Assembly: GCA_018350325.1 (NCBI GenBank)
Contig: JAEVLN010000001.1
Location: forward strand, 485,501 to 549,500
DNA: 64,000 nt
Reading direction: 5' to 3'
Origin: Globodera rostochiensis
Taxonomy: Eukaryota; Nematoda; Chromadorea; Rhabditida; Heteroderidae
Under the pieces are notes generated by a model. It was not told the origin of the DNA. It saw nothing but the letters and a program-made list of their open reading frames with translations, and searched no databases. Made by a program: the position numbers and the translations under genes. Positions 34,801 to 46,084 of this stretch are shown here, piece after piece. Each line of letters begins with the position of its first letter. Positions within the stretch are counted from its first letter, which is position 1.

Positions 34801-37037
34801 TAAACTCGCCGAACATCCGCACGGAGTTTCGCCGGTCCTTCTGCTGCAGGCACTCACCACTTCAAGTGCTTCGGACGGGATTAACTTGGAGAGGCTGGAG
34901 ACGGTATTTTGTATATTAATGCCGCCGGCAATTTCCCTTCTTTAGATTGGCGACTCTTTCCTGAAAATGGCTGTCACTGATTGTATTACTTAAGAATTGC
35001 GATATTTTTAACAGAAAAATATTTTTAGACTTATATCATACTCATCCGGAGCAGCACGAAGGAAAACTGAGTTTTGCACGTTCGAAAGAGGTTTTTTTAA
35101 ATAAAAGTTAAACTTTGTTTTTATTCCCCATAACTTTTGAGGTGTCGAACTCTCGATTATTTTACCTTGGCCGCCAACGTAACATTCCTGTTCTGATGGA
35201 AACAGCAAAGTTCGATCCGCACGTCAATTGGCTTCCGCCTTGTTATGCGTCCACTTCCGAGTTTCATGCGGTAAACCCCTTGGATCAAAATGATCATGAG
35301 GAGGAAGTCGGGGAAATTCCGCAACAAAGCGTTATAGACGAAAAAAAGGTAGCGAACTGGTATTTATTGCATAACGCTTGTGATGCTTTTTTTATGGTCG
35401 AAAAGGTGGAATTGACCGGTTGGGGCACATTGGACGACGACAGACAGCATTACAAATGCGAAAATGGCGTAGAAACTATCACATTCCCACAGGCAAACGC
35501 TCATCCGTGGTGCTTTTTAATTAAATAAAATATTTTAGGAGATAAAACAGAAAATCGAGCTGGATCTACCACCTTTGCCTTACAACATGCTCACCCAGCA
35601 ATGGATCAGCGACAAATCCATTGCCGATGCGGTCGAAGCGCTCATTGGTGCACATTTGATCCAGCTTGGACAGGAAGCTGTGCTTAAGTTCATGAATTGG
35701 TTGGGAGTTCGAGTGAGTTGTTGTGGCCACGAAAGAAAGCTTAAAAATGTAAAAAAAGTTGGCTCTTTCAGGATTTTGACAAAAATTATGTTTAAGGACA
35801 GCTAAAAATAAAACGCTTACATTGGCATGTTTAGGTTTTGACGAAACGATTTTGTGTACAACCTCAACCGCTTGATACTCATTCTCGGAAATCTTTACTT
35901 TTGTTATACAACAAATTCGATTTTTCTAAGGTCGAAGATACAATTGGGTATAAATTTGCCGACAAGGTGATATGATGACACTGCGAAAAGCTTTAAATAT
36001 CTGCTTAAGGGGTTTCTGATTCAAGCCTTCACTCACGCCTCATACTTCAACAATCGTGTAACTGGATGCTATCAGGTAAATTGACATCTTCTGGATTTGT
36101 CTCACCAATCAGTTGCTATTTAAGCGATTAGAATTTCTTGGCGATGCCATTCTCGACTACATGATAACACGCTTTTTGTTTGAACATCGCAAACAATATT
36201 CTCCCGGCGTTCTGACGGATCTCCGATCAGCACTTGTCAATAACACAATTTTTGCGTCACTCGCTGTCAAATACAATTTCCACAAAGTTGCTTTCTAATC
36301 CGTTAATTCCCAAATTTAAAATATTTGGTAACAGCATTTCATTATGCTGTGTCCTCCGCTTTTTCAAATGATAGAAAAATTCGTCAATTTTTGCAAGCAA
36401 AAGGATTTTTTGCATTGTGCCAACTTTGATGACGAGGTAACATTCCAAGCTAAATAAAATTATTGTTTAAAAGCCAGATCTTTATGATTACGGAGGATGA
36501 GATTGACGAAGGTCATGAGGAGGACGTTGAAGTGCCGAAGGCAATGGGCGACATTTTTGAGTCACTTGCCGGCGCGGTTTATTTGGACTGTGGCATGGAT
36601 TTGGACATTGTGTGGCGAGTCTTTTACGGATTGATGCGTGACGTGATCGAAAAGTGTTGTGTCAATCCGCCACAATCGCCCGTCAGAGAGCTCTTTGAGC
36701 GCAAAAATTGTAAAGCCAAATTTGCGTAAGTGTAATTATATTTTGCGGGACTCGACAACGCTCACTTTTTGCAGGAAATTAGAAAGGAAATTGGAGACGG
36801 GAAAAGTCCGCGTGACGGTAAGAAATGTTTTCCCCCAAAAATGTGAGGATTCTCAAAATTAAATTGAGTCATTATTGTCAGGTGACTGTCAATGAAAATT
36901 TACATTTCACTGGGATGGGGAGAGGCTATCGCATTGCCAAATGTACCGCCGCAAAGAGAGCGCTTCAGCACTTACGCAAATTGGACGCGGCGAAAAGCAA
37001 AAAAGATGCCGAGAAGAAGGCGATAGGCGCAATTTGA
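28856..37037 (+). CDS. dcr-1: Dicer ribonuclease
   Basis: Dicer is an RNase III enzyme that makes siRNAs and miRNAs. The start at 28856 gives [19 protein letters not shown], spliced to [16 protein letters not shown]. Domains in order: helicase HEL1 (29.0-30.2 kb), HEL2 with [20 protein letters not shown] (31.2 kb) and SSGRAR across an intron; Dicer dimerisation fold (31.6-32.1 kb); platform/PAZ with [17 protein letters not shown] and [17 protein letters not shown] (33.0-33.2 kb); RNase IIIa with [20 protein letters not shown] (34.9 kb) and [18 protein letters not shown] (35.6 kb); RNase IIIb with [20 protein letters not shown] (36.1 kb) and [20 protein letters not shown]; and a C-terminal dsRBD ([20 protein letters not shown]). 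The acidic catalytic residues of both RNase III domains are present. Oddity: the Walker A position reads LSKNDSKI (29057-29080) and the DECH box reads DDCH (29488-29499). Many introns are about 50 bases; one holds a transposon-like element. NUP133 follows by 251 bases. Confidence 0.95.
29579..30005. mobile_element. Second hAT-like non-autonomous element, inside a Dicer intron
   Basis: The ends read CAGGCGCGTATGCA at 29579 and, as reverse complement at 30005, CAGGCGCGTATCCA. The flanks carry CCGTTAAC (29571-29578) and CCGTAAC (from 30006), an 8-bp duplication with a one-base loss. A G-run/C-run follows the left end, and the interior contains CGCCTATCGGCACCGCCG, shared with the element at 15273-15778. 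There is no transposase. It sits in the intron between the DDCH exon and the next helicase exon ([14 protein letters not shown]), lengthening it to about 500 bases. Confidence 0.75.
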
Positions 37038-37288
37038 ATATTCTTTTAACCATTCGATGAAATGTTGTCATTGATTTGCCATTCCATACATTTTCATTTT
37101 CAAAACTTTACAAATTTTCAGGATTGTGAGCTTTAACTAAACACATATGTATAATTGTTTTAAACCGTTTTTTGTTGTCGGTTACTTTTTAATGGCAATT
37201 GATTAGTTACGCAAAAGCATTAATTGTCGGATTATTTTTTTGGTTGCAATTGATTTGTGCGCAAGAGAATTAGTAGGTTCGGTGCAGT

Positions 37289-40200
37289 ATGGTTAATCTT
37301 AAACTGTTTGTTGATCCGCACGAAGTTGAGTATCCGACGTTGGTTCGTGAGGTTTTGGCTGATGGTGAGTGTTTTTATCTCAAAATGTATCAAATCGAAA
37401 ATTTTAGCGCACCGGAAGACCGGGATTTCCGCGACTGTCACTCCGTTTGGAAAATGTGCGCTTATTTGCGGCAATTCTGTCTATGTTTGGTCGTACAGTT
37501 CAAAGGCATTTTTTAACAGCTAATTGTTAAAAGGAAAAACGCAATTATTATTTTAAAAACTCCGTTCTTTTCTGACGGGACGCATTTCTTCAGTGTTGCT
37601 TAGGCTTAGGCTTTTACACACCAATTAATTCACGCGTTTCCCCCAGGATTCGGGCATTCCGCACGCCACGCGAATGAATTTGCCAGCGAGCGGACTTAAA
37701 TACTCGACACAGCTTATCTGCATCTTTTCCAAAGGTGTCAACCATTTTTCTGAAAGGAATATTTGAATCGATTATAAGTTGTCAATTTTTTTGACGATTA
37801 GGCCTATCCCATAAGCATTGCACGTGTCTGCTGGCCGTTTCCCCGGAAGGGAATGTTCGCTATTGGCCAGAACTTGGAAAGCCGTGTCGAGATGAGAGTT
37901 GTCTGCTCAACAACGAGGTGGCCCACTCTATTCAATTGGTCGACTCACAAGGTGGCCTTCTCTCGCACTTCTCAATTTGTTTATTACCATTGCTTCTGCA
38001 GATCACGTCCATCGTTTTCTTTTGACCACAACAACTGGTTCTTTTCACATGATAGATATTTTTCGTAGTTCGGCTGGCCAAGCAGAGTCCATTTTAACTA
38101 TAAAAAAAAAACGATGTTCAGATTTATATTTTAGACGAATGGCAACTCGTCCATTGGATTTGGGAGTACCGGGAGGGGGCATCGGAAAACGAATGTCCCT
38201 TTTTCTCTTTGGAAATTCGGCATCGGAAAGAGAACAGTGCGTCTACATTTCCTTTTTTTCCTAAAAAATTTTTAGAATTCAAAAAACGCTCATTGTGAGA
38301 GGCAACTTTGGGCTCGCGGATCTAGTCAATGTTTTGCCTCGTTATTTGCGCTTTTACGCTATTTTTGAACGGAAAGCACTGCTTCACGAGGTCGACATTG
38401 CGGACATGGCATTGAGCAAATACAATAAGGTGGACAGCTTGTTGATGGTGGTGGTCTCGAGCAAGATGAAAAGCCTGAAATGTTAAATTAATTTAATAAA
38501 AATTGTAGGGTCGAGACAATGCCGAACGTCGTCACTTTCTGGTATTGGATGCAACAACGTTCCGTTCCGGCATTTTACTGCTGTTCGTTGGAGTTCTCAT
38601 CAAAGAAGGGGTCAATGATGACAAACAAATTTTTATTGGTATTTGCACATTTATCCGACTCTTTTACCGTATTTATTCAACAAACTTAGGTTATTACGAA
38701 GAGGGAACTCATCATGAACAAGTTGCCTCTTTGCCGCGTTCACTCAAAACATTGTTTCCCATTGAAATTCCTGAATCGCTGAGTGCCACCGGACTTGTCA
38801 GTTACTGGACACAAATATCTTCAGTCTAATATCAGTGAACGCTTCGCAGGACAAACGTCTTTCCCGTTGCTCTTTGTTAGTGCCGTCTGCCGAGGAATGT
38901 GCCATCGTCTTCTCCGATGCCTTTTTGCTTGTCCGCCATCCAATTAAACCGACCGGAGCTTCAACATTTTGTTTGGATAGCTTTGGAGAGACCGGAGAAC
39001 AATTGTTGGGCGCATGTAATGCACTTTTTTGTGATATTTAAATGATCGTTTTGCATTAAGCCTCCGTTAATGGACTGTCGCATGTTATGCTGAAGGAGAA
39101 AGGGCTGTGTACGGTGCGCAGACTGCCGGAACTCTTTGATTTGAGTTTTTGGAAGAAAGTAAGCAAGCTTTGATCGTAAATTCCTTCCCTTCCATGTTTT
39201 CAGTATCGATCCATTTTACTCCAAATGGAAGAGCAGCCAAATGTCTTTGTGGGGGAAGAACACCGTCTGAAAGATGCGTTCATCGAATTCTGTGCTAAAG
39301 ATATAGTAAGTGAAAGATGCAAAAACAAGCGTTGATTCCTTTCGGTTTAAGAAAAAGACAAAGTCACTTTTGCGTGATTTGGACCAACGGATGGTTGAAA
39401 ACGAAAGTGCTGAGGATGGTGGGGCCCGTCAGTCAGCGGCGACTTCGTCTCCCCACAAAACGGAAAGCAGCATAGCCGAAATGGTTGGTTTGTTGGTTCT
39501 CTGACATTTTTGTTATTCGAATAATTTATCATGAAAGTTTAAGTCGGTGGATTTGGCACTTTTTCTGCTCGACCGCCAACCGTCGCTGAAGGAGGACCCA
39601 CGGTGGTCTTACGCTGCCAATGCTCAAATTTCCAATGGTAATTTGTCCCTTTATTCCTTCCTTCCTCTAATGACCGATTTTGTTTTGATTTTGACAGAAC
39701 AAAAAGGAAAACTCCGCGAATTATCTTCGGGGAGGAAATTCACTCTGATTTTGCGACTGCTTGGGGACAAACACGCGCATTATAAGGCAATTCTGGGAAG
39801 ATTTTATTTTATTGGGTTCTTTATGTTTAGATGGCTGTCCTTTTTCTGCGCACTTTAACCTTATCGAAAGGGTAATTTACACACTCAATTCGTCTTTTGT
39901 GTCTCAGAGGGTTTATTCGTTTGTTCGACTTGGCGTGGTTCAATTCCCATCGGCGTCATTGTAATTGGTTGCCTCGTCCCGCTGGAGACTCAGCTGTCCA
40001 AATGAGTTTCTGCATTTAAACAAGGCAAAATTGAAGTTGAGCCAAAAGACGTCCCATCGTCCGAATGTCACAGGGCATGGGATGAATATGCGCTCTCACA
40101 TTTGTTTCAATCCAATTTTTTCCGCATCAATTAATGTATAAGCGTCGCGCGCTTTACAATTTCTCTTTTAATCCATTTTTCTCAGTTGGATCAGCCGCTG

Positions 40201-41973
40201 GAAGCATTCCAAAATCGGAATGGAAAGGCGGTGATTGCGGAGTTGGGGGAAAAGTTGGCAGCCGCGATTCTTTGCTTTCAATGGCTTGCTGAAAATGGTA
40301 AATGAATGGGCGCTGACGTTTCCATCTTTTTGACTTTATTTCTTGAAATGTCAGGTGATTCTTTGCCTTTGGTGAATTCGGCAGTTAACGAATTGGCGAA
40401 GCAGTACGCCACTCGTTTTGGGTTTCCGAAAGGCAATCCGTTTCTGAGTGCGGTCGACCTCGTCTTCTGCAAAGTTTTCCTTTGGTTGCCTTTACTCTGC
40501 AAACCTCAAAATCATTTCGCAGGTTTCCTCATTCCACGAGTTGGTTTCTGCGGTTGTCCAACTCAGTGAACAGGCCATGGAGGGACGTGTGGACAAAACT
40601 AAAGTGATCATTGAGGTCCTTTTTTTGAAGAGGGTTATAATTTTAAACTGCCGCATCGATAAACAGGTCGGGGACCTCCTCGTCACCATCGTCCAAGGAA
40701 TAAAGGAAATGCGCCGTGAGGAGTGGGCTCTGCAAGTGGAAGACGACCATTCGACTTGGCTGAACCAACCCGATTTCCTCACTCACTTCACAACGCACGT
40801 TAGTCAAAAGCAATAGACGATTCTTAAATGAAAAGCTCCGGTTGATTAATGCTCTTACAAATCTGTCACGTGTAAATGCGTTTAATTACGGAGCAATGAG
40901 AAACGGGGTGATGAAGGCGTCTCGGCAAGTGCCGTGGTGTTGGGAGGTGGTCCCGCACTTCGGCAAAAAAATTTACCTTTAAGCTGAACACCGCTTTGGA
41001 CTTTCTCCAGTCTACCGCAAACAGAACCACCACCGATAACCAAGCTGAGGAAGCTGTTCTAAATCCTTCTCAGCAGCAGAATTCTGTGATTTTCAAGCAG
41101 TGCATCCAGGCAAATTCCATTGAATTACTATAATTAATCCTTTTACCGTTTGGCCTTTAATAAATTTGCTTACGCTTTTTACAGCTCGCTGATTTTGTGC
41201 TGTCACAGCAATCGCCAACCCAACGAAATGATTCTAAAATCATTTCTCGTTTTGTGAGCCTCGGCAAAATGGAAGTGGCATTGGGACTGGCGGAAAAATA
41301 TAAAGTGTTTCTTTATCGAATACAATTACAAACTTTCTTTCATAGGACTTCACTATGTTGGTCGTCTACTGCCACAACCAACTGGACAAGCAGCAATGTG
41401 CCAAAACGCTGGAGCGGTATAAAGAGCAATACGAAAAGGACGGGTGAATAGAAAGGGGGGGGGGAAGCTTACATTTTGACAATTTTTAAGGTTTCACAAC
41501 TTTCTTTACACGTGGTATCAGCAAAAAGGTAAATGAATATTGTTTCGGATTTTTATTTTTCTGTTAACATTTGTGCGCTCTTAAGGGATGTACAATCACT
41601 TGTTGGCCGAACGTGGCAAAAGGATCAGCGACTTCCTCTCCCATCGCCAAGAGATCAATTGGATTCGTCAGATTGATGAGGGACAGTTCGGGAAGGCCAA
41701 GTGCACGTTGAGACGGATGTCCGAGGAGGAAGTGGACAAGCGAAAGAAATTGGTCATCATTCACTGAAAATTATCTCTTTTTTTGTGTTGTCTTTCATTT
41801 GCTTTGTAAAATGATTGGTGTGATCGATTTAATTTCAAAAACTTCAGATCGCTTCTTCGCTGGCGAAAATGGCGGCTTTATGCGACAATGAACAGAATTT
41901 AGACGAAATCGCCGAGCTTTCTGAGCAAATCCGTGCCTTACATGAGTGCTCCAATGAGAGTTTTGATTACTGA
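37289..41973 (+). CDS. npp-15: Nuclear pore protein NUP133
   Basis: NUP133 is a stem member of the Y-complex of the nuclear pore. The start at 37289 gives MVNLKLFVDPHEVEYPTLVR, spliced to HRKTGISATVTPFGKCALIC and GNSVYVWSY, the first blades of the N-terminal beta-propeller. More propeller sequence follows (LLTTTTGSFHMIDIFRS, and GVPGGGIGKRMSLFLFG near 38.2 kb), then the alpha-helical stack (LKDAFIEFCAKDI; LCTVRRLPELFDLSFWKKY; ISDFLSHRQEINWIRQIDEG; IASSLAKMAALCDNEQNLDE). The stop is at 41973 after ALHECSNESFDY. In vertebrate NUP133 about 130 more residues follow this point, so the C terminus looks shortened. The gene is split by many short introns. It lies 251 bases after Dicer and 202 before LTV1. 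Confidence 0.8.
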
Positions 41974-42175
41974 TCGCAAAGATTTTGTAAGAAGATCTCG
42001 TTCTCACACAATGTCTGTCTCACTTTGGATAATTTAAGCAAAACTTTTTGCAAATTCTATATTTTTACCTTTGCACCAAACAGTTAATTGATTTGCATGC
42101 ATATTTTCTTTTTTCTAACTATCGTGCACTGAATATTGCTTTTTAAGTTGCTCAGAGTTTCGACGCTGCGCAAAA

Positions 42176-44374
42176 ATGGTACTGTTTAAGTTGATTGTGT
42201 TATTCGGTGGTTGTGGGTGGGCGAGGGACTCGTGATACACAAAGATTCTTTTATTTGGTGGAACATTCACCGGTGTGGACCGGTGACTCAAAAACTCGGA
42301 TTGTCTGGTCTGGTTTTGTTGGACCCAATGATATTTTTGAGCCGGAAAGTTCCAAATGCAATGTGAGTGCCGTCTGTTTTAAGGGCAAACGAAAAACGCC
42401 GTTCATCGACCGCAAAAGTGCAGTGAGTTTTCGTCTGCTCCATCGTAGTCAGAAGGATCCTCTGATCGCGGATGAGTCCCTTGGGGAGCGGGTGCTCCAT
42501 CCGATGTCGAACCCGACGGTTGGGCGACGGACGGGCTGAGACTTTATCTTCCTTCCCCTGTTAAGGAGCTTGAGGAGCGGCGGAAATTCGGAATTTATTA
42601 TCGTGATGACTACGATTACCTGCAGCATCTGAAGGAAGTCGGAGAGGTAATGCAACGGCTCGGCCCTTTCTATTGCAAAAGATCAATTTATGAGTTCAGA
42701 CAGTCGAAATCGTCGGAGGTGAACCGGTTGAGGAGCAGGAAGTGATAAAGGCCGAGAATCCGGCAAACGCGCTCAACTCGTGCATATTCGAGACGCGCGG
42801 AGTAGAGTTGAAAGTTGGGATGCTCAATCAGGCCGCGTCCTCCAATGGTCCGTCCGCTCTATGACCAAATAACTTACATTTTGGAGTCGCTTTACGTTCA
42901 ATGCTTCCGGTCATAGAACTTCTTCCCGACATCGATCCTGACATTGTGGCCGCATTGGACGGGGACATGGAGGCTTCAGATGCGAATTGCGAGTTGGACG
43001 ACGATTTTGTTGCGAAAGCCAATGCGCCAGGGGACAGAGGTCACTTACAGAGGGAAGGGCGGGCGGGTGGCCTGGAGAATAAATGAACATTTGCGATTTT
43101 AGCAACTTTTATTCCCTTTAATGATTAAGATGGCATGAATTTGTTCGATTTTTTTGATGAGAGTCGAGGAAGGGCCGAAGTTTTGCAGCGCTTTGGACTT
43201 AGCAGCGCGCGAGAAAAGTTTTCCGATGAGAGTTCGACGGACGGAGAGGGCGACGACGACGACGAAGAAGAAACTGGTAATTAAATTGATGCGTTGCTGG
43301 GGGATTCGTTTTTTGAGATTCGACTGCCTCTTCGGATGTTGGGGAGCACAAGACGACGTTCACCAACTATTCGATCAGTTCCTCCGTAATCAAACGTCCC
43401 GATGGTCTGCGTCTGATCGACGATCATTTTGAGGTTTTCTTTTAATTGAACATTTCCTTGGGCATTTAGAATGTCTTAAGGAATAAAATGCGATTTTTGA
43501 TTTTCTCGTTTTTGTTTACAATTAGACGCTGTACGCGGAACAATACGCGGAGGGAAACGAAGAAGAAAACGGAGAAGAAAAAAGAGAAGGGCCAATAGGC
43601 GCGGACTCCGAACATTTGCTTTCTCTGCTGGGTGAAGAACAACCCGAACGAATTTGTGCGCGTTTTCAAAGAGAAGTCCGTTAAATTTTCACTTTTTGTA
43701 AAATTGGAAAAGCTCTCCCCGAATGTTATTTTGCCACTAACAAATTTCAATTTACGCATCAACACTTTTATTTTGCAGTTGCCAGACGCTGAGGTGAAGG
43801 CGTCGGTTTTGCGTTACGCGAAAGCGATGAAAGGCCCCGCGGGGGAGGGACGGAGCGAACAGACGGAGGATATTCTCATGGACAGTGCGAAAAGAAGTCG
43901 CTGGGACTGCGAGTCCATCCTCTCGACGCATTCCAACGTCACTTTGTTGCAATTTGCGATTTTCTTCAAAAAGTCCTTTTAGCTGTACAACCACCCAACA
44001 GCGATAAGGGAACAGTCAAAGAGAAGTCAAAGAGGGGAAGCGCCGGCGGGTAAGAAAGGCAAAAGCGAGTTGGAGGTAGTCAAGAAAAGGGAAAAAAAGG
44101 GGCGGAAACTCTTCTCGTTTAGGAAATGGACGTTGACGGCAGTGACAGTTGTGGCGCAATCGAATCCGTCCGAACTCGCACGTCAATGGCCAGTTCAGTA
44201 CGCTCGAAGGGAGAAACGCCGGAAGCGCGGCGACTGCGTAAAAGGGCAGTGAGAGAGGAACGGAGGGAGCGCAGGAAGGACAAGAAGCTCAACAGAGAAG
44301 CGTTCCGAGAAGAGAAATTGAAATTGGAAGCACAGCGGAAGACGATGCAGCCGAGGACGAGACCGATTCATTGA
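42176..44374 (+). CDS. LTV1, 40S ribosomal subunit biogenesis factor
   Basis: LTV1 helps assemble and export the small ribosomal subunit. I place the start at 42176: the first exon would carry only the initiator ATG, followed by an intron 42179-42383 (GTACTG...TTTAAG), so the protein begins MGKRKTPFIDRKSAVSFRLL, then HRSQKDPLIADESLGERVLH. This matches the KKKPFIEKKKAVSFHLVHRS start of LTV1. Next come FGIYYRDDYDYLQHLKEVGE (42.6 kb), LLPDIDPDIVAALDGDMEAS with ELDDDFVAKAN (42.95 kb), and a C-terminal basic helix (KRAVREERRERRKDKKLNRE), with the stop at 44374. An alternative start within the long upstream open frame (42195-42385) is less likely. AATAAA lies at about 44421. Confidence 0.87.
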
Positions 44375-44489
44375 GAAACAGCCCCCGATTCGTTTTGTTG
44401 GAAGACATTGTTTTGTTACAATAAAAACACATGGCTTTGAACCAATTTTCGCCTCCAAACTACGGAAACGGCGCCTTGCGCCGCACTAA

Positions 44490-44758
44490 ATGGAAGCGAC
44501 TTTGCATGCGTTGATTGCTGTGCTTAAAATTGCCCCGAAGGCGCTTTCCCCGTTTGGGCTTTTCCTCTTTTGGATCATTGCGGAAAACCTGCAAAAAAGT
44601 CCAATTTCATTCTTTTTGTTCGGTTCTGCCATAAATTGGTTTAATGTTTATTGTGAATATGGTACGCACAGGGGGTTCAGAATTCAACAAATCATATTAT
44701 TTTACATATAGGATCTGTTATCGGTATTGTTTCTCAGCGTGGCAAATTTTGGACGTAA
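44490..44758 (+). CDS. Small membrane protein, unrecognised
   Basis: I do not recognise this gene. It starts at 44490 with MEATLHALIAVLKIAPKALS, followed by hydrophobic segments (PFGLFLFWIIAENL and SFFLFGSAINWFNVYCEYG). An intron GTACGCAC...ACATATAG would join to SVIGIVSQRGKFWT and a stop at 44758, giving about 70 residues. Without splicing the frame runs to 44711. It would be an integral membrane protein with one or two spans. It begins 115 bases after the LTV1 stop on the same strand, which suits a downstream operon gene, and is convergent with SNX3. Confidence 0.45.
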
Positions 44759-44816
44759 GTAATTATGTGTCATAAACAAATTGGGCAGATACAAGTCGTA
44801 GAGAGGGGGGAGGGAG

Positions 44817-45773
44817 TCAAACCGAGGAAAGATATGAACAGTCAGTCAATGCGTACCAACGGACAAAGGGCGTTGTGGTGAAAACGTCAAAAAGCCGCAC
44901 TTCCGTCTTCAATCGGTCACGCCGTACGAATGCGTCCCGGACGTAATTCCTAACAAAAAAAGCAAATGAAGCCAAAACATGATTTTCGTTGGAAATTTCG
45001 CGGGAGGAGGTAAAAAAGCGAACAAACTTGTCAAGTTCGTTCATCTGCAAAAATATGTGCAGCGACTTCTCATTTTGGGCCAACGGATGTCTGAATCAAA
45101 ATTCGGAATATTTAACTTTAAAGGCACTTCTCTAAATCAAGTTGTCAGATGACTTTAGCAACAAATTACACGAACCCGGCAACTTTGTTCAGGAATTGTT
45201 CCAATCCCTTGCGGCGTTCCTCGATGAATCCCTCCTCGAAGATGCCATCGTCGGAACGGAATGGAAGCTGGCGTTTGAGGGCTTTTCCAGGCAGAGGCGG
45301 GACAATTATCTGTCGTTGTTTAGGGTTATTTTGCATTTGAAGAGACAAAGAAAGAAAATTCGAACTTTGCTATCGCGTTCCAACTCGTTCCTCAACCATT
45401 CGAAGTCCGAGTAACGGCGACGAACACTCGATTCCTGTGGGATGAAAACGCCCCAAGCATTTAATCGTTTTTGTAAATCGAATAGCCCCGACGCGACCAA
45501 TCCAACAAAAGCCGTAAGAAACTACGGGTCAAAGAATATTGCTATTACCTTATGCTTGAAGACCGGCAAATTAGTCCGCAGTCGGACTTCGTAGTCCGTG
45601 TACCGGTTCTTGCCAACCCCGTGGGTAATCCAAAATAAACTTTTAACTTTTCACTGCGACAAAAACATTACGGAATTGACGACTTCGATCTCCAAAAAAT
45701 TTGCCGGCGGCGCATAAGCCTCGTCCAACGTTTGCCGCTTCGCCTGGAGGCGTTGGGTCGCAGTGGCGCTCAT
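44817..45773 (-). CDS. snx-3: Sorting nexin SNX3, PX-domain protein
   Basis: SNX3 binds PtdIns3P on early endosomes and works with retromer to recycle cargo such as Wntless. The start at 45773 gives MSATATQRLQAKRQTLDEAY and APPANFLEIEVVNS, matching the family N terminus. The next exon has GVGKNRYTDYEVRLRTNLPV, then ESSVRRRYSDFEWLRNELER, with the RRYSDF lipid-binding motif. Then come IIVPPLPGKALKRQLPFRSD and EEGFIEERRKGLEQFLNKVA, then HPLAQNEKSLHIFLQMNELD. A short intron (GTTTGTTC...TTTGTTAG) joins in frame to KNYVRDAFVRRD, and the frame ends at 44817, giving a C-terminal tail longer than usual by about 30 residues. It lies 311 bases downstream of the golgin gene. Confidence 0.92.
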
Positions 45774-46084
45774 CACTTTCGTGCCAAAAGCATTTTTTAA
45801 AGTCCAAACAAAAAAAAAGAAGTAAAAATATATGCATGAAAAAAACAGAGAACGAACAAATTAAAGGCGTGACTTTTAAAATTGAAAATTAACACGAAAA
45901 GCACAGATTACAATGAATGATAATATAATTATATTTTGTGTATGTATTATTTGCATTCCAAAAAAGAATCCATCTTACATTCTGCGGTATGTTTAACAAT
46001 TCCTCTTTGTTTTTGGGATGCGTTGTCCGTCAATATTTTAATTTAGAATCTTTGGCTCAATGTCAGTTGGTTATCTCTTCCCCG

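Noticed and set aside
42195..42385. Open frame upstream of LTV1 with protein-like composition (FFYLVEHSPVWTGDS)
   Set aside because: It matches no family known to me, and the LTV1 N terminus is explained better by splicing this stretch out as an intron.
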